Under the pieces are notes generated by a model that was not told the origin of the DNA, made no database searches, and saw only the letters and a program-made list of their open reading frames with translations. A program made the translations under genes and the position numbers. 64,000 bases of DNA from Trichostrongylus colubriformis (lineage: Eukaryota > Nematoda > Chromadorea > Rhabditida > Trichostrongylidae), in the NCBI GenBank assembly GCA_963978905.1, contig OZ022257.1, forward strand, positions 7,383,155 through 7,447,154. Reading direction: 5' to 3'. Shown here one piece after another: positions 10,655-21,883 of the stretch; the stretch's first letter is position 1, and each line of letters opens with the position of its first letter.

Positions 10655-11956
10655 CATAACCTATAAATAAACCAGGAGTTTGGTGTGTTTGTACTATTGT
10701 CTGTCCGTTCGATTCTCCGTTTTACCAGTAAGACAATTGGGGCAATTGGGGAGGTCAGGTCAAGTTCAGGTTGGTTGGGCATGGCCAAGATGATCAGAGC
10801 GGACATGGGCAATGCCTGACTCCGCCCGCAGTAGGCGGGGCGTTCGCTGCATTATCTTCAGATCAGCGCTAAAATTCTTTCATTTCAAAATTCCACGGGC
10901 AGCGGGAGAAGGTGAACCAAGATGAGATCCGAGTATATGTAGCAGTTAAGGGAAGCCCACCTTAAACGGGCGGAGCGTGCTCCAAGCGGCCGGTGCTTAC
11001 TGCAACTGTTCATAACCCAGCTCCAGAGCAGTCTAGAGACTGAGGAAAAATCGTTGGAGATCAGCGAGATCTGAGCTGTTTCCAGTATATTTGAAGTGAG
11101 GGAAGACCCACCCACAGTGGGCGGTGCAAGCAACCGAAATCGTGTTCACTCATGAAACATCATATTCCTCTCTAGAGCGGTCCAGGGACGGGGTGAAAAC
11201 CAAAATGTGTAACAGCCCAAGTGGCAAAAATAATGCCAAATGATCACGTTAGGCGGAGCCTTCGCTACGATGTTGATTGAAAATATCAGTGTTTGTGCCG
11301 AAGGCTGGAAACGGCTTATGGACAGTTGAAATCCTATAACATCATGCACCACCGATTGATATTGATCGAAAATATCGGTTTTTGTGCAGAAGGTGTCTTT
11401 ACTGCACACTACTTTACCAGACCATGTCAGACTCCGCTCACTGTGGACACTGTGGACGGGGCCTGCGTTAAAATGTTCCATGTTTAGATGCAAAATTCTA
11501 TAATTCTTTCCAAGGAGCCCAGAGTCGGGATAACATAACCTATATACAAACCAGTAGTTGTTGTGTCTGTTGTCTGTCGGTCCCAAGCGAAATTCTGTAC
11601 TGCCTGAAAAACAAGCGGGGGAAGTCAGGTCATGTTAGGGTTGGATAGGTTTTGCTAAGAGCTGAACAGGTAGCACATGGACCATGTCAGACTCCGTCCC
11701 CTGTGGGAGGGGCGTGCGTTACAATCTTCGGTGTCCAAATGCAAAATTCTATAATTCGTTCCAAGAGAGCCCAGGAGTCGGGATAAGGTGGGCCAAAATG
11801 AGTCAAGGGAGTTTGTGACTGTTGAAGAGACCTACCAGCCCCTTCGCTGTAATTCGTTCCACAAGATCCAGGAGTAGCGATAAGGTAGGCCAAAATGAGT
11901 GAAGGGTGTATGTAGTAGATGAGGAATACACGCCTTCAGCAGGCGGAGCACGCTCC
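10655..11956. repeat. mosaic of GC-hairpin repeats and Helitron-like fragments
   Basis: It contains decayed Helitron-like starts (ACCTATAAATAAACCAGG at about 10,668), several short palindromes of the form CCGCCC...GGGCGG (about 10,823, 11,108, 11,690), and a unit of the 8.7-kb tandem repeat at 11,270-11,395. The same hairpin type recurs at 31.3-31.6 and 40.9-41.7 kb. No supported gene. Confidence 0.45.
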
Positions 11957-12884
11957 ACGTAGGTGGTGCTTAACGAGCTTTTATAAGTTGTCCCAGGAGC
12001 AGCCCAGAAACTGCGAAAAAAAATCGATGGAGATTAGTGCTGTCTTGGCGGTGTTGCACATTATTGAGGTAGGTGGAGGCCCGCCTACAATGGGCGGAAC
12101 GTGCAGTCACCAATATCGTACTCACTCATAAGAAATATAACACCGCCCGGAGCGGTCTAAAGTGCCGTAGAGAGCGGAAGTAATTCGATGCTGCTAGAGT
12201 GACAAAAATAATGTCAACTGATCACGGTAGACGGGCCGTCATCAGGATATTGGCTGAAAGTATCGGTTTTTGCGAAAGGCTGCAAGTGTCTCATGGACCA
12301 TAGACTCAGTGAGTACCGTCATGAAAGATGAAATCCTGGAAAATCATCAGCAAGCCACACCAATAGGTGAAGCTGTTGCAGAACTTCAATGAAGTCCTGT
12401 TGGTCGACATCGATCGAAATCATAGATCTCTATGCAAAGAGCTGAACAGGTAATGGGATCTCATTGAATGATTACAGTCGCAGAAGTTGAAAAACTGCAG
12501 CATCATGTGCTATAGGTCGTAATTGTCGGTTTTCTTACAGAGGGCCGGGCAATGAGATGGGCCACACCAGTGGATGGACATAATTGCAGAAGCTTACATT
12601 CTGTAGAGCTTATTGCATGTAGATCGATACCTATTGCTATAATGGACAAGAAGGCTGTAAATGGACTACCCCTCAGCACGAATGTAATATCTATGTATTG
12701 ATTTCCGCCGAACCACATTGCTGTACAATTTCTTTTTCATCATTTCGCACACAGCCCGCTTCGCACCGGTGTCCCGTAACGCGATGTAGATCGCGAAGCT
12801 CACCTGTTTACATCATTTCGCCCACAGTCCGCTTCGCACCGGTGCCCCGTAACGCGATGTAGATCGCGAAGCTCACCTGGTTTA
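11957..12884 (+). repeat. 0.93-kb block, inverted copy at 37,181-38,120
   Basis: It reads as the reverse complement of 37,181-38,120 almost throughout. The right-hand end of this copy contains a roughly 70-bp unit in tandem (two copies of CCGTAACGCGATGTAGATCG with flanks), and both copies of the block have that duplication. The block lies just 3' of helical-family copy 1 on its strand; the inverted copy lies 5' of helical-family copy 2. The gene/block order therefore differs between the two places. Confidence 0.75.
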
Positions 12885-12918
12885 TACTATAAAACACTGA
12901 TAGTGCGTTTTCGGTAAC

Positions 12919-12924
12919 TTTATT
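12919..12924 (-). promoter_or_regulatory. polyadenylation signal of helical-family copy 1
   Basis: AATAAA on the minus strand about 145 bp after the stop codon, within GGTTGCAATCCAATAAAG. The corresponding position after copy 2 (39,660) has TTGCAATTCAATAAAA, so the 3' UTR end is conserved between the two paralogues. Confidence 0.6.
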
Positions 12925-13068
12925 GGATTGCAACCATAAACTGCTCTTGAAGAAAAATAAAAATCGTTGCAAACAGATCAATTGGCTACGTACAGTTTGG
13001 CATTGAATATAACACAGTGTAAAAAAGAAGAAGATTTTTACGGCAGTGGATGTCGGCTAACGGGTAGA

Positions 13069-13496
13069 TTACAAGACATCAATTTGCGACTGAATGATTT
13101 TGAAGAGTATCTTGCGTTTTTCAGGATCACTTTGAGACGACATCGATAAGTCATTTACCTTTCTTCCTATACCTTCGCTGCAGCCACCTGTGTGAGTAAA
13201 GGCACGGCACAGATAAATCAAGAAACGGCGTGCAATGTCAAAATCTTTCTTAATGGCGGTTTCTTTTGCGTTTCCAAGTAATAAGTCTTCCAAGAGGCCA
13301 TTGTTGAAGCTCTGAAGAACTTCCTTTAGGTCTCCTTCATTCCAGTCCTTGGGTTCCTTCGTATACAGATAACCGATCTTCTCGAATACATTGTATCTCT
13401 CGGGCGACGATAACCCTAGCAAGCTCTCTTCCGCTTTCCATAAACACTCGCTCGCATGTTCCGAAACGTTGCCACTGAATGGTTTCGTTTGGCTAC
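13069..13496 (-). CDS. helical repeat-family protein, copy 1 (terminal exon)
   Basis: Terminal exon on the minus strand, starting after a strong TTTTTTTTTGCAG acceptor (exon first base 13,496) and ending at TAA (13,069-13,071). It encodes about 142 residues, predicted helical, with no signal peptide in this exon. Three motifs are shared with copies at 39.2 and 60.0 kb: a K/A-E-S-L start, EPKDWNEGDLKEVLQSF in the middle, and FLIYLCRAFTHTGGC near residue 100. Both copies 1 and 2 enter the exon in the same phase with S-x-x-K-P. The 100 bp upstream (13,497-13,600) is also conserved with copy 2 and could hold a short intron of about 57 bp plus the preceding exon end, but I could not join a frame with confidence. 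I do not recognise the family. Function is unknown. Confidence 0.65.
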
Positions 13497-14056
13497 CTGC
13501 AAAAAAAAACATGTTTTAGCAGAACATGAATCGACTCCAAAAAGATTCTCTAACTCTAGCTCCGCTGTCATTGTTTGGCGGCGTTGATTGGGTAATTGGC
13601 CTAACAATCCATGCTCATCTAGTCGACTTTTCTTATTTTGTAAACCACATGGAAGGTCTCAGAAATTCTTTGCAGTTCCGGAAGGGGACGATAATGCCTT
13701 GAGACTTGCAAGATTCTTGCAAGTCTCACATTGTTCAGTACATATTCAGATCATCATATTCAGATATACCGCACGAATTAGACGTTGTTGCGTAAAAAGA
13801 TCATGATATTCATGCACAGCGGATCGAATTACCCCGTTGTGCAAAGTCTCAGCCAAATCCAGTTTTTGTCCAACTTCGGAAAGTAGTGGGTGGCCAGGGA
13901 TAAAGAGGTAGCTTTTGAATTTTCTTCTACAAAAAATCCTGCAACCCGAACAAGGTAACCTGCACATACCTTTTACACTTGCCCATCGCACTAGACGAAG
14001 GTAGCAAGCGTTAAATACGAGCATTTTCTCGGCAGTGGTTAACGACTTCTCCTTTT

Positions 14057-14281
14057 GAATGTTTAAAAACAGTTGCGACTCCAAAATATTTATTCAAAAG
14101 ACTCAAAAAACCCCACAAAAGTCTCGAAAGTCTTGAAAATATTTTTGCAAAATTTCGGCGTATAACGCCTTCTTCAGGCCCTGCCAGAGACGAATGGTGC
14201 AGGAAGACTTTCGAGACTTTTGAGGGGTCTTTCGAGTTTTTTGAATAAATATTTTGGAGTCGCAACTGTTTTTAAACATTC
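14057..14281. mobile_element. fold-back element with hammerhead-like core (left arm)
   Basis: Inverted ends GAATGTTTAAAAACAGTTGC enclose arms of TTTATTCAAAAGACTC-type sequence. On the minus strand, 14,177 to 14,153 reads CTGAAGA, a GC-rich hairpin (AGGCG TTAT ACGCC), then GAAA, which are the three conserved elements of a hammerhead ribozyme core in order. The right-arm copy (51,390-51,614) has lost the core. Related motifs lie beside the Penelope GIY-YIG remnant at 31.8 and 32.4 kb. The long frame through it is a by-product of the palindrome. Confidence 0.6.
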
Positions 14282-14599
14282 AGATAACCATGAGACTTCG
14301 GAACAGCACAATATTGAAGTGACTTCTCCTTTGTTCAATGTGTTGCCACCCAATAGATCGTGAATTTTTCCGAAATTTGGTCAAATTCTCGAAGTGGCTA
14401 AAAATTAGTCTTCTGGGGTAATTGGATTCCCTGAACACGAAAACCACACTGGTTTTGCACGAGAACGACTGACTCGTGCGTTATGGGCTTCCCAACGTAC
14501 CATGTAATAGTACTATTCATTTAGGTAAAAGTGAAGACAATGAGACACAAAATGCAAAAAAATCTCCACCGGCGGGGAGGAAACACAACACCCCTATGC

Positions 14600-14840
14600 T
14601 TCAGATCCGGAACACTACCAGTAAGCCACGGTGGCGGCTGATAGCTCAACAACAGCCGTGCTGACGGCAGTGCCTCCCCAAGGAGATATCACAGGCTAAC
14701 TTTGACCCCTCCTACCTCGCTTCATAGCAGCCCACAGCACTTTTAGTTTTCACATTTGTAATCAGCCTTCGCAGCTCTATCGATCTGTAGGGATCCCTAT
14801 TCGAAGTTCCATGGGAAGTTGAAAGCCCATCCGTAACATG
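14600..14840 (+). repeat. repeat containing AGCCACGGTGG block
   Basis: It matches 51,060-50,830 in the right arm and, more distantly, the direct copies at 52,085-52,325 and 38,125-38,240. A variant is part of the fold-back at 62.1-63.0 kb. Not coding. Confidence 0.55.
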
Positions 14841-14947
14841 ATCATACAATGATCTCGAACACCCGTCAGTTTCTCCCTGCTCAGAGAGGTTGCTTTACTC
14901 TGTCGTTTCCTAATCACAATCACTCACTTGCGGACGGACAGACATAC

Positions 14948-15176
14948 CGTCAAACCACCCTTCTGTTTTCGCTCTCTCTTTGGCTGCACCTCCTGCTCCT
15001 CGAGGAACAGACGAAAAGATGTCTTCGAAAAGATGTTTTCCCGATGTCAGAATCATTTCTTTGCACGTTTCGAAGCCGTTTCGTTCACCACAGCCCTCAG
15101 GACTTTGATCAGCATTCATAGCCGTTGAATCAGTGGAATATGTGGAATCGTGAAATTTGTTTGTGACATTGTGCAT
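14948..15176 (-). CDS. candidate exon with GTATGT donor (left-arm copy)
   Basis: A minus-strand open frame from an ATG at 15,176 to a consensus donor GTATGT (14,942-14,947) encodes 76 residues plus one base. It contains ESPEGCGERNGFETCKEM-like sequence (SPEGCGERNGFETCKEM as read) and a basic SVPRGAGGAAKERAKTE tail, with no signal peptide. The right-arm copy (50,511-50,724) is identical in layout but lacks five codons (LFEDI), an in-frame 15-bp change from a local tandem duplication. I do not recognise the family, and downstream exons were not found. Confidence 0.4.
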
Positions 15177-15521
15177 TGAAGATTCAACCAACAAGACGTA
15201 GGAAAGAGGGGGGGGGGGGAGATGGAAGAAGTAGGCGATTAGGGAATATATGCATATCAATCATGATGCCTCCGAATAACTCACGAGTGCTTTACTGCTC
15301 AATCGATCGTCTGTGGCTCTGCCCAAGTAATGCATATCGTTTCGAGCGATTAGGTGATCGGGCCAAATGGATAAGATGCGCATCGATTTGCTTACGTCGC
15401 ATTCTTACTTTGCGCACCGGCAGCGACAGCATCAAAATATGTGCACGCCGCCGATCACGTCGGCACTCTGGTGATGCGCTCCGTTTGCAAAACGCTCGAC
15501 TCAACTACATCACAGGTATAT

Positions 15522-15620
15522 GATCGTAGCGAAACACACGAACTCGAATTCGAATCTTGGCATAACGCCATACTATGCCAAATTCGAATTTGAATTCCTG
15601 GGCTCTCGCCACAATCATCA
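15522..15620. mobile_element. small palindromic MITE (left arm)
   Basis: A near-perfect inverted repeat of about 97 bp containing GAATTCGAAT on the left and AATTCGAATTTGAATTC on the right. The matching copy is at about 50,075-50,175. Its ends resemble the nested palindrome at 44,646-44,836. Confidence 0.6.
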
Positions 15621-15690
15621 TACTGTAATGGGGTTGGATCAAGCGTTTCACAAAGGGAGGACGTCACTAGAAAGCCGCCGTAGTCGGTGG

Positions 15691-16268
15691 CACTCACATG
15701 ATTTTGATGCCGTCGCTGCCAGTGCCGCCGTCAAATTGTCGCCGTCGCCGCCGATGCGCAAAGCAAGAACGCGACCTAGGCAAATCGATGCGCATCTGAT
15801 CCATTTGCCCCCATCACCTATCATCCTAGCCTTAGCATCCGATTATCTGAATTCCTGAATTGCAGGCTGACCAGTGCGTAGAGCAGTGTTGAGGGTAGGC
15901 AATCACATATGAGTTTCAGGCGATGAGGCGACTGAGAAAGATGAATAAGGTACAAATCGATTGGGCGATCACAGGATCTATCGATCAGGCGGTAACGCGA
16001 TCGGGCATATCAGAAGACTAATCGATACGACTCATCTAAAGCTTGTTCCCCTCTTCCAAGCTTAGGCTAAGCTCACATCCTCTTATCCATGTATGTCATG
16101 TCTTTCCGCCTGGATCGCGCGATTCAGGCGGAAAGGATAAGAAGATACGTATTGATCAGGTGAGTGGTACGCCCGAATCGCACGACTCGCGCGATTCAGG
16201 TAATCGCGCAATCGTCTGAATCACCCGATCGATATGCGTCTCGGCGCTCATGTACTATGGGGGTGGCA
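15691..16268. repeat. single ancestral unit of the right-arm satellite
   Basis: About 575 bp equivalent to the first, longer unit of the right-arm array (46,003-46,580). Both contain an extra roughly 88-bp segment that the seven 489-bp units lack. The left arm therefore keeps the unexpanded state. Confidence 0.7.
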
Positions 16269-16912
16269 CTCAAACACAATTTCTAGGAAGTGGAAATTTT
16301 TTCCTCACCCTGAGAGGTTAAAAAGAAGCTCCGAGGAGTGTCCTCAACCACAAGAAGATGAAAAAATATTTGCCACACCAAAAAAATATTTACCCATTCC
16401 GAAGCTCCTTCCCCCTAAAGGCTTAGGCAAAAACCACATTCCCCGGTTTGCACTGTCATCAATACCTCCTAACACATTAAAAAACATAATACTAGACCAG
16501 ACACATAAAAAAACCCGAAAAACAAAAAAAGACAATGAAATAAGTGTGTTGTAGCGTCATTTACAGGTAACGCCGTGTTAATAGAAGGAGCGCGCTGGCC
16601 ACCCACCGCGGCACGATCCTGACAGAATAGCTTTCATCCCCACTTCACGCATTCATTTTCTTTCATAATGTTGCATGCTGATTCTTGGGATACGAAGAAA
16701 TGCGTGCGAACCAGGACCAAGCATTTAGCCCAAGCCTTGGGGAAGGGGGACATCAATGGCAGATAGGATTGTGTTTGTTTATTTACTTTCGACATTTCAA
16801 AATAGAAACGTCCTAATGATAATCGGACACGTTGATAATACATTTTTTGAAGATTTGTAAAGGATTAATTCTCTATTGTGATTTCAAATGTGTTTTTGAG
16901 TGCCACCCCCAT
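16258..16912. mobile_element. TIR element with GGGGGTGGCACTCAAA ends (left arm)
   Basis: Inverted termini GGGGGTGGCACTCAAACACA and TGTGTTTTTGAGTGCCACCC bound about 655 bp. The right-arm copy is at about 45,365-46,017. The same TIR half (GTGCCACCCCCATAGTAC) is embedded in every unit of the satellite. No transposase is visible; frames inside are short. Confidence 0.6.
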
Positions 16913-17085
16913 AATACATGAGCGCCTGCGTCTCTTTCTTTCCACCTGAATCGCGCAATCGACTAAATCGTGAACTCTGAAGACTACCTCAGGTATCGTC
17001 CCCACCCCTCCAAACTCACATTGACCCGTGTCTTAACCTCTCCGCCTTATTTCCTGATCGCATGAGCACGTCACATCAATACCTA

Positions 17086-19772
17086 CCAGTGGGCTGGCGC
17101 ACACTTCTGCGCGCAATTCATGGCGATGCTGTGCAAAATGGGTTTGATAGGCCCGACCACAGTTGTGTATGGAATCGAGCGGGAATTTCCTTTCCTCTAC
17201 TTACCGCTGAGTTGGAAAATTGAGTGGAATTGGAAAAAAGCATAGAATATGGCGTGATAATAAAGCATTTTGGTGTCAACATACTTCACTCGCTTTGCAA
17301 CGAATCCATTTTGCACGTCACCGACATGAATCGCGCGCAGTAGTGTGCGCCAGCCAACTGGTTTACGTCTTCATTGGGAGTTTGGATAGTTTAGAGGTAG
17401 ATAGTTTTGTATTCGATTGCATCGATGGTAACAAACGTTTACTTGCTGAGCATCCAATTCCTACACATTAATGGTATAATGGTAGATCTATATCTTAATT
17501 ATCGTTGTTTATTGTCTTCGTAAACATGCTTCACTACTTGAAATTTTACATAGTCTAGCAGTCGATACCTAGTGTTGCTGCCAATACCGAATTAAAATGA
17601 TTCCAAGTGAGCCGCTCGCTTCGCTATCACAAATATAGGTTGTATCATGATTATCAATGTAGATCGCAGTATCAAGCGTCATGCACCACTATTTGAAACG
17701 CTAAGCAATTCAGCGGTCGATACATCGGTCAGTGATATCAGAACCTAAACAAAATATGTTCACCCAATGGCACTAAGCGTCAGATGCTTTTGCTAAAACG
17801 GTCGTCTAGTAATAGCAAATGATGTAAAGGATTCCCTAATGGGATTCCTGTCCAATCCCTAATGGCTCCTATCAGCCACTGTAAGCCGCCATCAGTTTCA
17901 CTGAGGCCCTGTACCCAACAATACCATTGAGGTCCCCGTACCCTACAGTACCCATGTGAACATATAACTGTTAGCCGCAAAAGCGATTCGGCTTTGGTGA
18001 CATTTCCTTTCTCACAGCCCCTATCGAATGTTATCAACCATTATCACTTTGGATCACCCACTATCAATGTTCCCGCCAACCTTGCTGAACACCCATGAGT
18101 GACAGCGGTGACATTTGCCTACCCACAATCATTATCAAATCTTATCAACTATTATCGATTTGGATCACCCGCCATTGAAGTTCCTGGCCCACCCTGCTAA
18201 ACATCTATGAGTGTTAGCGCCCTAGGATCAATGCGAAAAGCGAAACGAACTCGACGACTCCAGCCATTTCACGCTCCTTATCGTATCTCATCAACCGTTA
18301 TCAGTGCGGGTCACCCACCACTAATGTCCCTGTCCCACCCTGCTAAACACCTATGATTGTCAGCGCTTTTGGATCAGTGCGAAAGGCGAAACGAATTTGA
18401 CGACGTTTGTTTTCTCATACTCCACAAGGAATCTTATCAACCATTATCACTTTGAATCACTAACACTAAAAGTTCCCGCCCCATCCCGCAAAACACCTAT
18501 GAGTGTCAGCGTACTGGGATCAACCTGAAATGCGAAACGGATTCGTCGATCTAGCCATTTCACGCTCTTATCGTATCTTATCAACAGTTATCAATGCGGG
18601 TCACCAACCATTAATGTTACCGCCCAATCCCGCAAAACACCTATGAGTGTCAGCGTACTGGGATCAACCGAAAGGCGAAACGGATTCGTCGACTCTAGCC
18701 ATTTCACGCTCCTTATCGTATCTTATCAACAGTTGTCAATGCGGGTCACCCACCATTAATGTTCCCGCCCAATCCCGCAAAACACCTATGAGTGTCAGCG
18801 TACTGGGATCAACCCGAAAGGCGAAACGGATTCGTCGACTCTAGCCATTTCGCGCTCCTTATCGTATCTTATCAACAGTGATCAATGCGGGTCACCCACC
18901 ATTAATGTTCCCGCCCAATCCCGCAAAACACCTATGAGTGTCAGCGTACTGGGATCAACCCGAAAGGCGAAACGGATTCGTCGACTCTAGCCATTTTACG
19001 CTCCTTATCGTATCTTATCAACAGTTGTCAATGCGGGTCACCCACCATTAATGTTCCCGCCCAATCCCGCAAAACACCTATGAGTGTCAGCGTACTGGGA
19101 TCAACCCGAAAGGCGAAACGGATTCGTCGACTCTAGCCATTTCACGCTCCTTATCGTATCTTATCAACAGTTATCAATGCGGGTCACCAACCATTAATGT
19201 TACCGCCCAATCCCGCAAAACACCTATGAGTGTCAGCGTACTGGGATCAACCCGAAAGGCGAAACGGATTCGTCGACTCTAGCCATTTCACGCTCCTTAT
19301 CGTATCTTATCAACAGTTATCAATGCGGATCACCCACCATTAATGTTCCCGCCCAATCCCGCAAAACACCTATGAGTGTCAGCGTACTGGGATCAACCCG
19401 AAAGCCGAAACGGATTCGTCGACTCTAGCCATTTCACGCTCCTTATCGTATCTTATCAACAGTTATCAATGCGGGTCACACACCATTAATGTTCCCGCCC
19501 CATCCCGCAAAACACCTATGAGTGTCAGAGCTCTAGGATCAAGCCGAAAGGCGAAACGACTTTGGTGACATTCGCCTTTATAGGCTCGTTATCAGTGCGT
19601 ATCAGCTGCTATCACTTTCGGTCCACCACCGCCTAGGTCCCCCTATCACCCTCTATATCATTTATAAAATTCAGCGTCCCAGCTTCACTGCGACGCGAGA
19701 TATGAATTTCGTGACAGACAGACGGACACACACACACACACAGACATACTAAGCCAATTATATAGAGTAGGA
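17086..19772 (-). mobile_element. Helitron-like element, copy A (2,687 bp), left-arm specific
   Basis: The element begins on the minus strand with TCCTACTCTATATAATTGG at 19,772 and ends with ...CCCACTGG at 17,086, flanked by A and T. A GCGCGCAGAAGTGTGCGC hairpin lies 9-10 bp before the CTGG end, as in Helitron 3' ends (hairpin then CTRR). The right arm has the uninterrupted site (A|T at 45,187/45,188) with no target duplication, so both ends are defined by comparison. The last 275 bp is itself an inverted repeat whose inner end (about 17,363) looks like a second terminus. No Rep/helicase is encoded, so it is non-autonomous. Confidence 0.8.
18060..19560. repeat. 146-bp minisatellite inside Helitron copy A
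   Basis: CCTATGAGTGTCAGCG recurs at 18,496, 18,640, 18,785, 18,931, 19,077, 19,223, 19,369 and 19,515, a period of 144-146 bp, with more diverged units before 18,496. Units carry CGAAACGGATTCGTCGACTC and TTATCGTATCTTATCAACAG. Copies B and C have only a few diverged units of the same sequence. Confidence 0.9.
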
Positions 19773-19969
19773 TCTTTCGCTTTACGCCTGAATGTGTGAA
19801 TTGCGAACTCTAAGCAATGCCGATCCGACCAGTTGCCTAATCGATATGCATCTTTTCTCTAAGCACAACAGCATCTTCGCTTAATTGTGACATAGCCCCA
19901 TTGTGTTGTTGTCGCTCAGTCACTTAATCGATACGTCTTCGCTTCCTTAGCTCTGAGATGCACTTGCCA

Positions 19970-20057
19970 CTACAATCGCTTCACCTTTCTTTCCAACTGA
20001 CTACTTTGAGTTTGATCCGTTGAAGCATTTTGTGGCTGGAACATATGGAACCTCTTA
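19970..20057 (-). CDS. downstream part of secreted-peptide gene 1 (left arm)
   Basis: Continuation of the gene beyond the MITE on the minus strand. If the MITE and one TSD are ignored, the frame from 20,153-20,264 runs through this segment for 29 more codons (ending ERKVKRL and TAG at 19,970-19,972). Alternatively, splicing to TTCCAG would give a short TTKCFNGSNSK end. The right-arm equivalent is 44,903-44,990. Confidence 0.4.
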
Positions 20058-20148
20058 GGCCGCTTCCATACTTTGCGCACCGACGCCGTCACGCGCGTGA
20101 CGCCGGCACGCGCGTGACGGCGTCGGTGCGCAAAGTATGGAAGCGGCC
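20058..20148. mobile_element. 91-bp PIF/Harbinger-type MITE (left arm)
   Basis: Perfect inverted ends GGCCGCTTCCATACTTTGCG, with inner CACGCGCGTGACG arms, flanked on both sides by TTA (20,055-20,057 and 20,149-20,151), the 3-bp target duplication of PIF/Harbinger elements. It sits exactly at the donor-like end of secreted-peptide exon 1. The right-arm copy has a further palindrome inserted. Confidence 0.8.
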
Positions 20149-20152
20149 TTAC

Positions 20153-20264
20153 TGGTTGTAGTAGTTGTAGTCGTGGGCGCTTGTTTCACTGTGTTAGGGT
20201 CCTGGTTGCGAGCGTGTGCGTCGACATCAAAGATCAGCAGGAACGTAACGAAAACAATCTTCAT
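20153..20264 (-). CDS. secreted peptide gene 1, exon 1 (left arm)
   Basis: ATG at 20,264 on the minus strand. It encodes a signal peptide (MKIVFVTFLLIFDVDAHA) then RNQDPNTVKQAP and seven threonines, ending at a GTAAGG donor created by the MITE's target duplication. TATAAA lies 48 bp upstream (20,312-20,317). The right-arm copy (44,464-44,575) differs by H/Y at residue 17. The gene is next to, and shares its promoter block with, peptide gene 2. The product is probably exported; function unknown. Confidence 0.6.
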
Positions 20265-20311
20265 TTTTCTGCCGACGTTGTTGAAATGAATGCAAACCGC
20301 AGCCCACCTCC

Positions 20312-20317
20312 TTTATA
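20312..20317 (-). promoter_or_regulatory. TATA box of secreted peptide gene 1 (left arm)
   Basis: GGATCGTATAAAGGAGGTGG on the minus strand. The same arrangement (GATCGTATAAA, then GTGAGCTGTGGTTTGCA or a close variant) precedes peptide gene 2, so the core promoter is shared by the two genes. Confidence 0.6.
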
Positions 20318-20444
20318 CGATCCTTTATCATGCCTTCATGATCCCTGGCGGTCACCGCGAACTACGATTAGCTGGAAGCTCATTACTATGCTGATGCCTC
20401 TAGCCAGCATAGTGGCTTCTAGCCTATTTTTACTTTATACACTC

Positions 20445-20566
20445 TCATTCAAACATGTTAGTCCGGAACCTACGGCTTTCTTGCGGGTTCTCTTGACTGT
20501 CAGTTTCGGTACTGTGCGATAGCTCAACTAGTGTAAATGTATTGGGATACGAATATCGGCCTGAGC
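20445..20566 (-). CDS. secreted peptide gene 2, exon 2 (left arm)
   Basis: Second exon, after acceptor CCCTTCCCTAG, 122 bp, stop TGA at 20,445-20,447. Joined in phase 1 with 20,799-20,859 it completes a 60-residue protein. It contains FTLVELSHSTETDS and ends ESRRFRTNMFE. One codon differs from the right arm (Q here, H there, before ENPQE). The intron is 232 bp in both arms. Confidence 0.7.
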
Positions 20567-20798
20567 CTAGGGAAGGGAAGAAGCCTCGACGTGAGTGGAA
20601 CAAGATCGTGTGCAAGAATAGTTCTCTCTCCCTGGGCTTCTTTCTCCTCTCAGGATTTATGCTGAGAATAATATCCTTCTGGCAGTGTTTATTATCTTTA
20701 CACTTGCTCGCAAGTGATGGTGTGCCGCTGTCATTCAGACATTGAACGTGAAATCATTTGTCCCCCAACCCCTGTCAAACCTTAACGGATTTACTCAC

Positions 20799-20859
20799 CA
20801 GTCCTAGCCGTAATGACACACGTGAAGACCAGCACAAGAACAGTGAAGAAGGTAGCCAT
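20799..20859 (-). CDS. secreted peptide gene 2, exon 1 (left arm)
   Basis: ATG at 20,859 (minus) and 61 bp to a GTGAGT donor (20,793-20,798). It encodes the signal peptide MATFFTVLVLVFTCVITA followed by RT. TATAAAA lies at 20,903-20,909. With exon 2 (20,445-20,566) the mature peptide would be about 42 residues, with a dibasic RR near the end. No cysteines in the mature part, so it is not a disulfide-rich type. Unknown function. Confidence 0.7.
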
Positions 20860-20902
20860 GTTGCAGACGTCCCTGAAGTGATTGCAAACCACAGCTCACC
20901 AC

Positions 20903-20909
20903 TTTTATA
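20903..20909 (-). promoter_or_regulatory. TATA box of secreted peptide gene 2 (left arm)
   Basis: GATCGTATAAAAGTGGTGAG on the minus strand, 44 bp before the ATG. It is part of the promoter block shared with gene 1. Confidence 0.6.
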
Positions 20910-21883
20910 CGATCCCTTATCATGCTCCTATCAATACCCTTATTCCTTGTTTACAAGTATGATAGTCATACATGTTCGATCACGTTTTAGAAGTGGGTGC
21001 TGGTGAAAGCGTCTATATCATTTCCTGCGGATACAAATTTTGAGCTGAAAATAACAGCGCAGACATATTCGTCAGTGTATCTCATAACCTACTAAACCGA
21101 CGAGGCAGAACAGAACGCCGGAATGAAGTTACATGATTCGTCAAATCCTAGCTACTTGTTGCAATACCTAATTGGTAGTTTTTTTTATGTAGGTAACTTT
21201 TGTAAATAGAAGTGTTGTTTTCCACCACGCCGAGTTTCGTTTGTTGCTGTATCGTGTTCCATTTGATGGAGCCTAGTTTTTACTAGCTCTTTGGTTGTTA
21301 TATCGCCACAATCAAATATCAAGGAAAGGGGCTAGTTTTTTCGTATTTTCGAGAACTGTTTTCCCAGAGCAACGATCTCCAGGAAATGGAAGCGGAACCA
21401 ATGAACAGTTCGCGAGAATGAGCTTGCGAGGTTTTAAAACCGTGTGTCACCTCGAGAGAGGAGCTTGCCGATGGTCTGGGTGGCTCATTAATGGACTGAA
21501 ATTCTGATTGTTGTCGTGATTTCCTAGATTTCTCGCACTTTTCATAATGATAAGCTTTGGATTATGTCACTGTTCTTGTCCCCGATTCTCTTATTTCCAG
21601 CATCCGCCAAATGTGACTTTTTGTTTTTAAGGGACAAGACTGGGTGATTTGCTCCAGATTATTTGGCCATCTATGTCTCCTCTGTATCTTTAGAAGAACC
21701 GGAAGGGATCTAAAGATAGAGGAAGATGCAAAGAAATGATTGTTTTGTAAAGAACGTGCAAAGTTAGATGCAATAATCGGTGAAAAATCCGAATCCAAAA
21801 GCGCGGCGCTGTGGTGTCTGAGTTGTCCGCTGTAGAGATGACCTTTGTTGTCTCGTAGAGTGTATTTCCTTCATTGGTGATAA

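Noticed and set aside
14011..14265. 84-codon frame (left arm) with counterpart at 51,406-51,660
   Set aside because: It runs through a near-perfect fold-back element; the opposite strand is similar.
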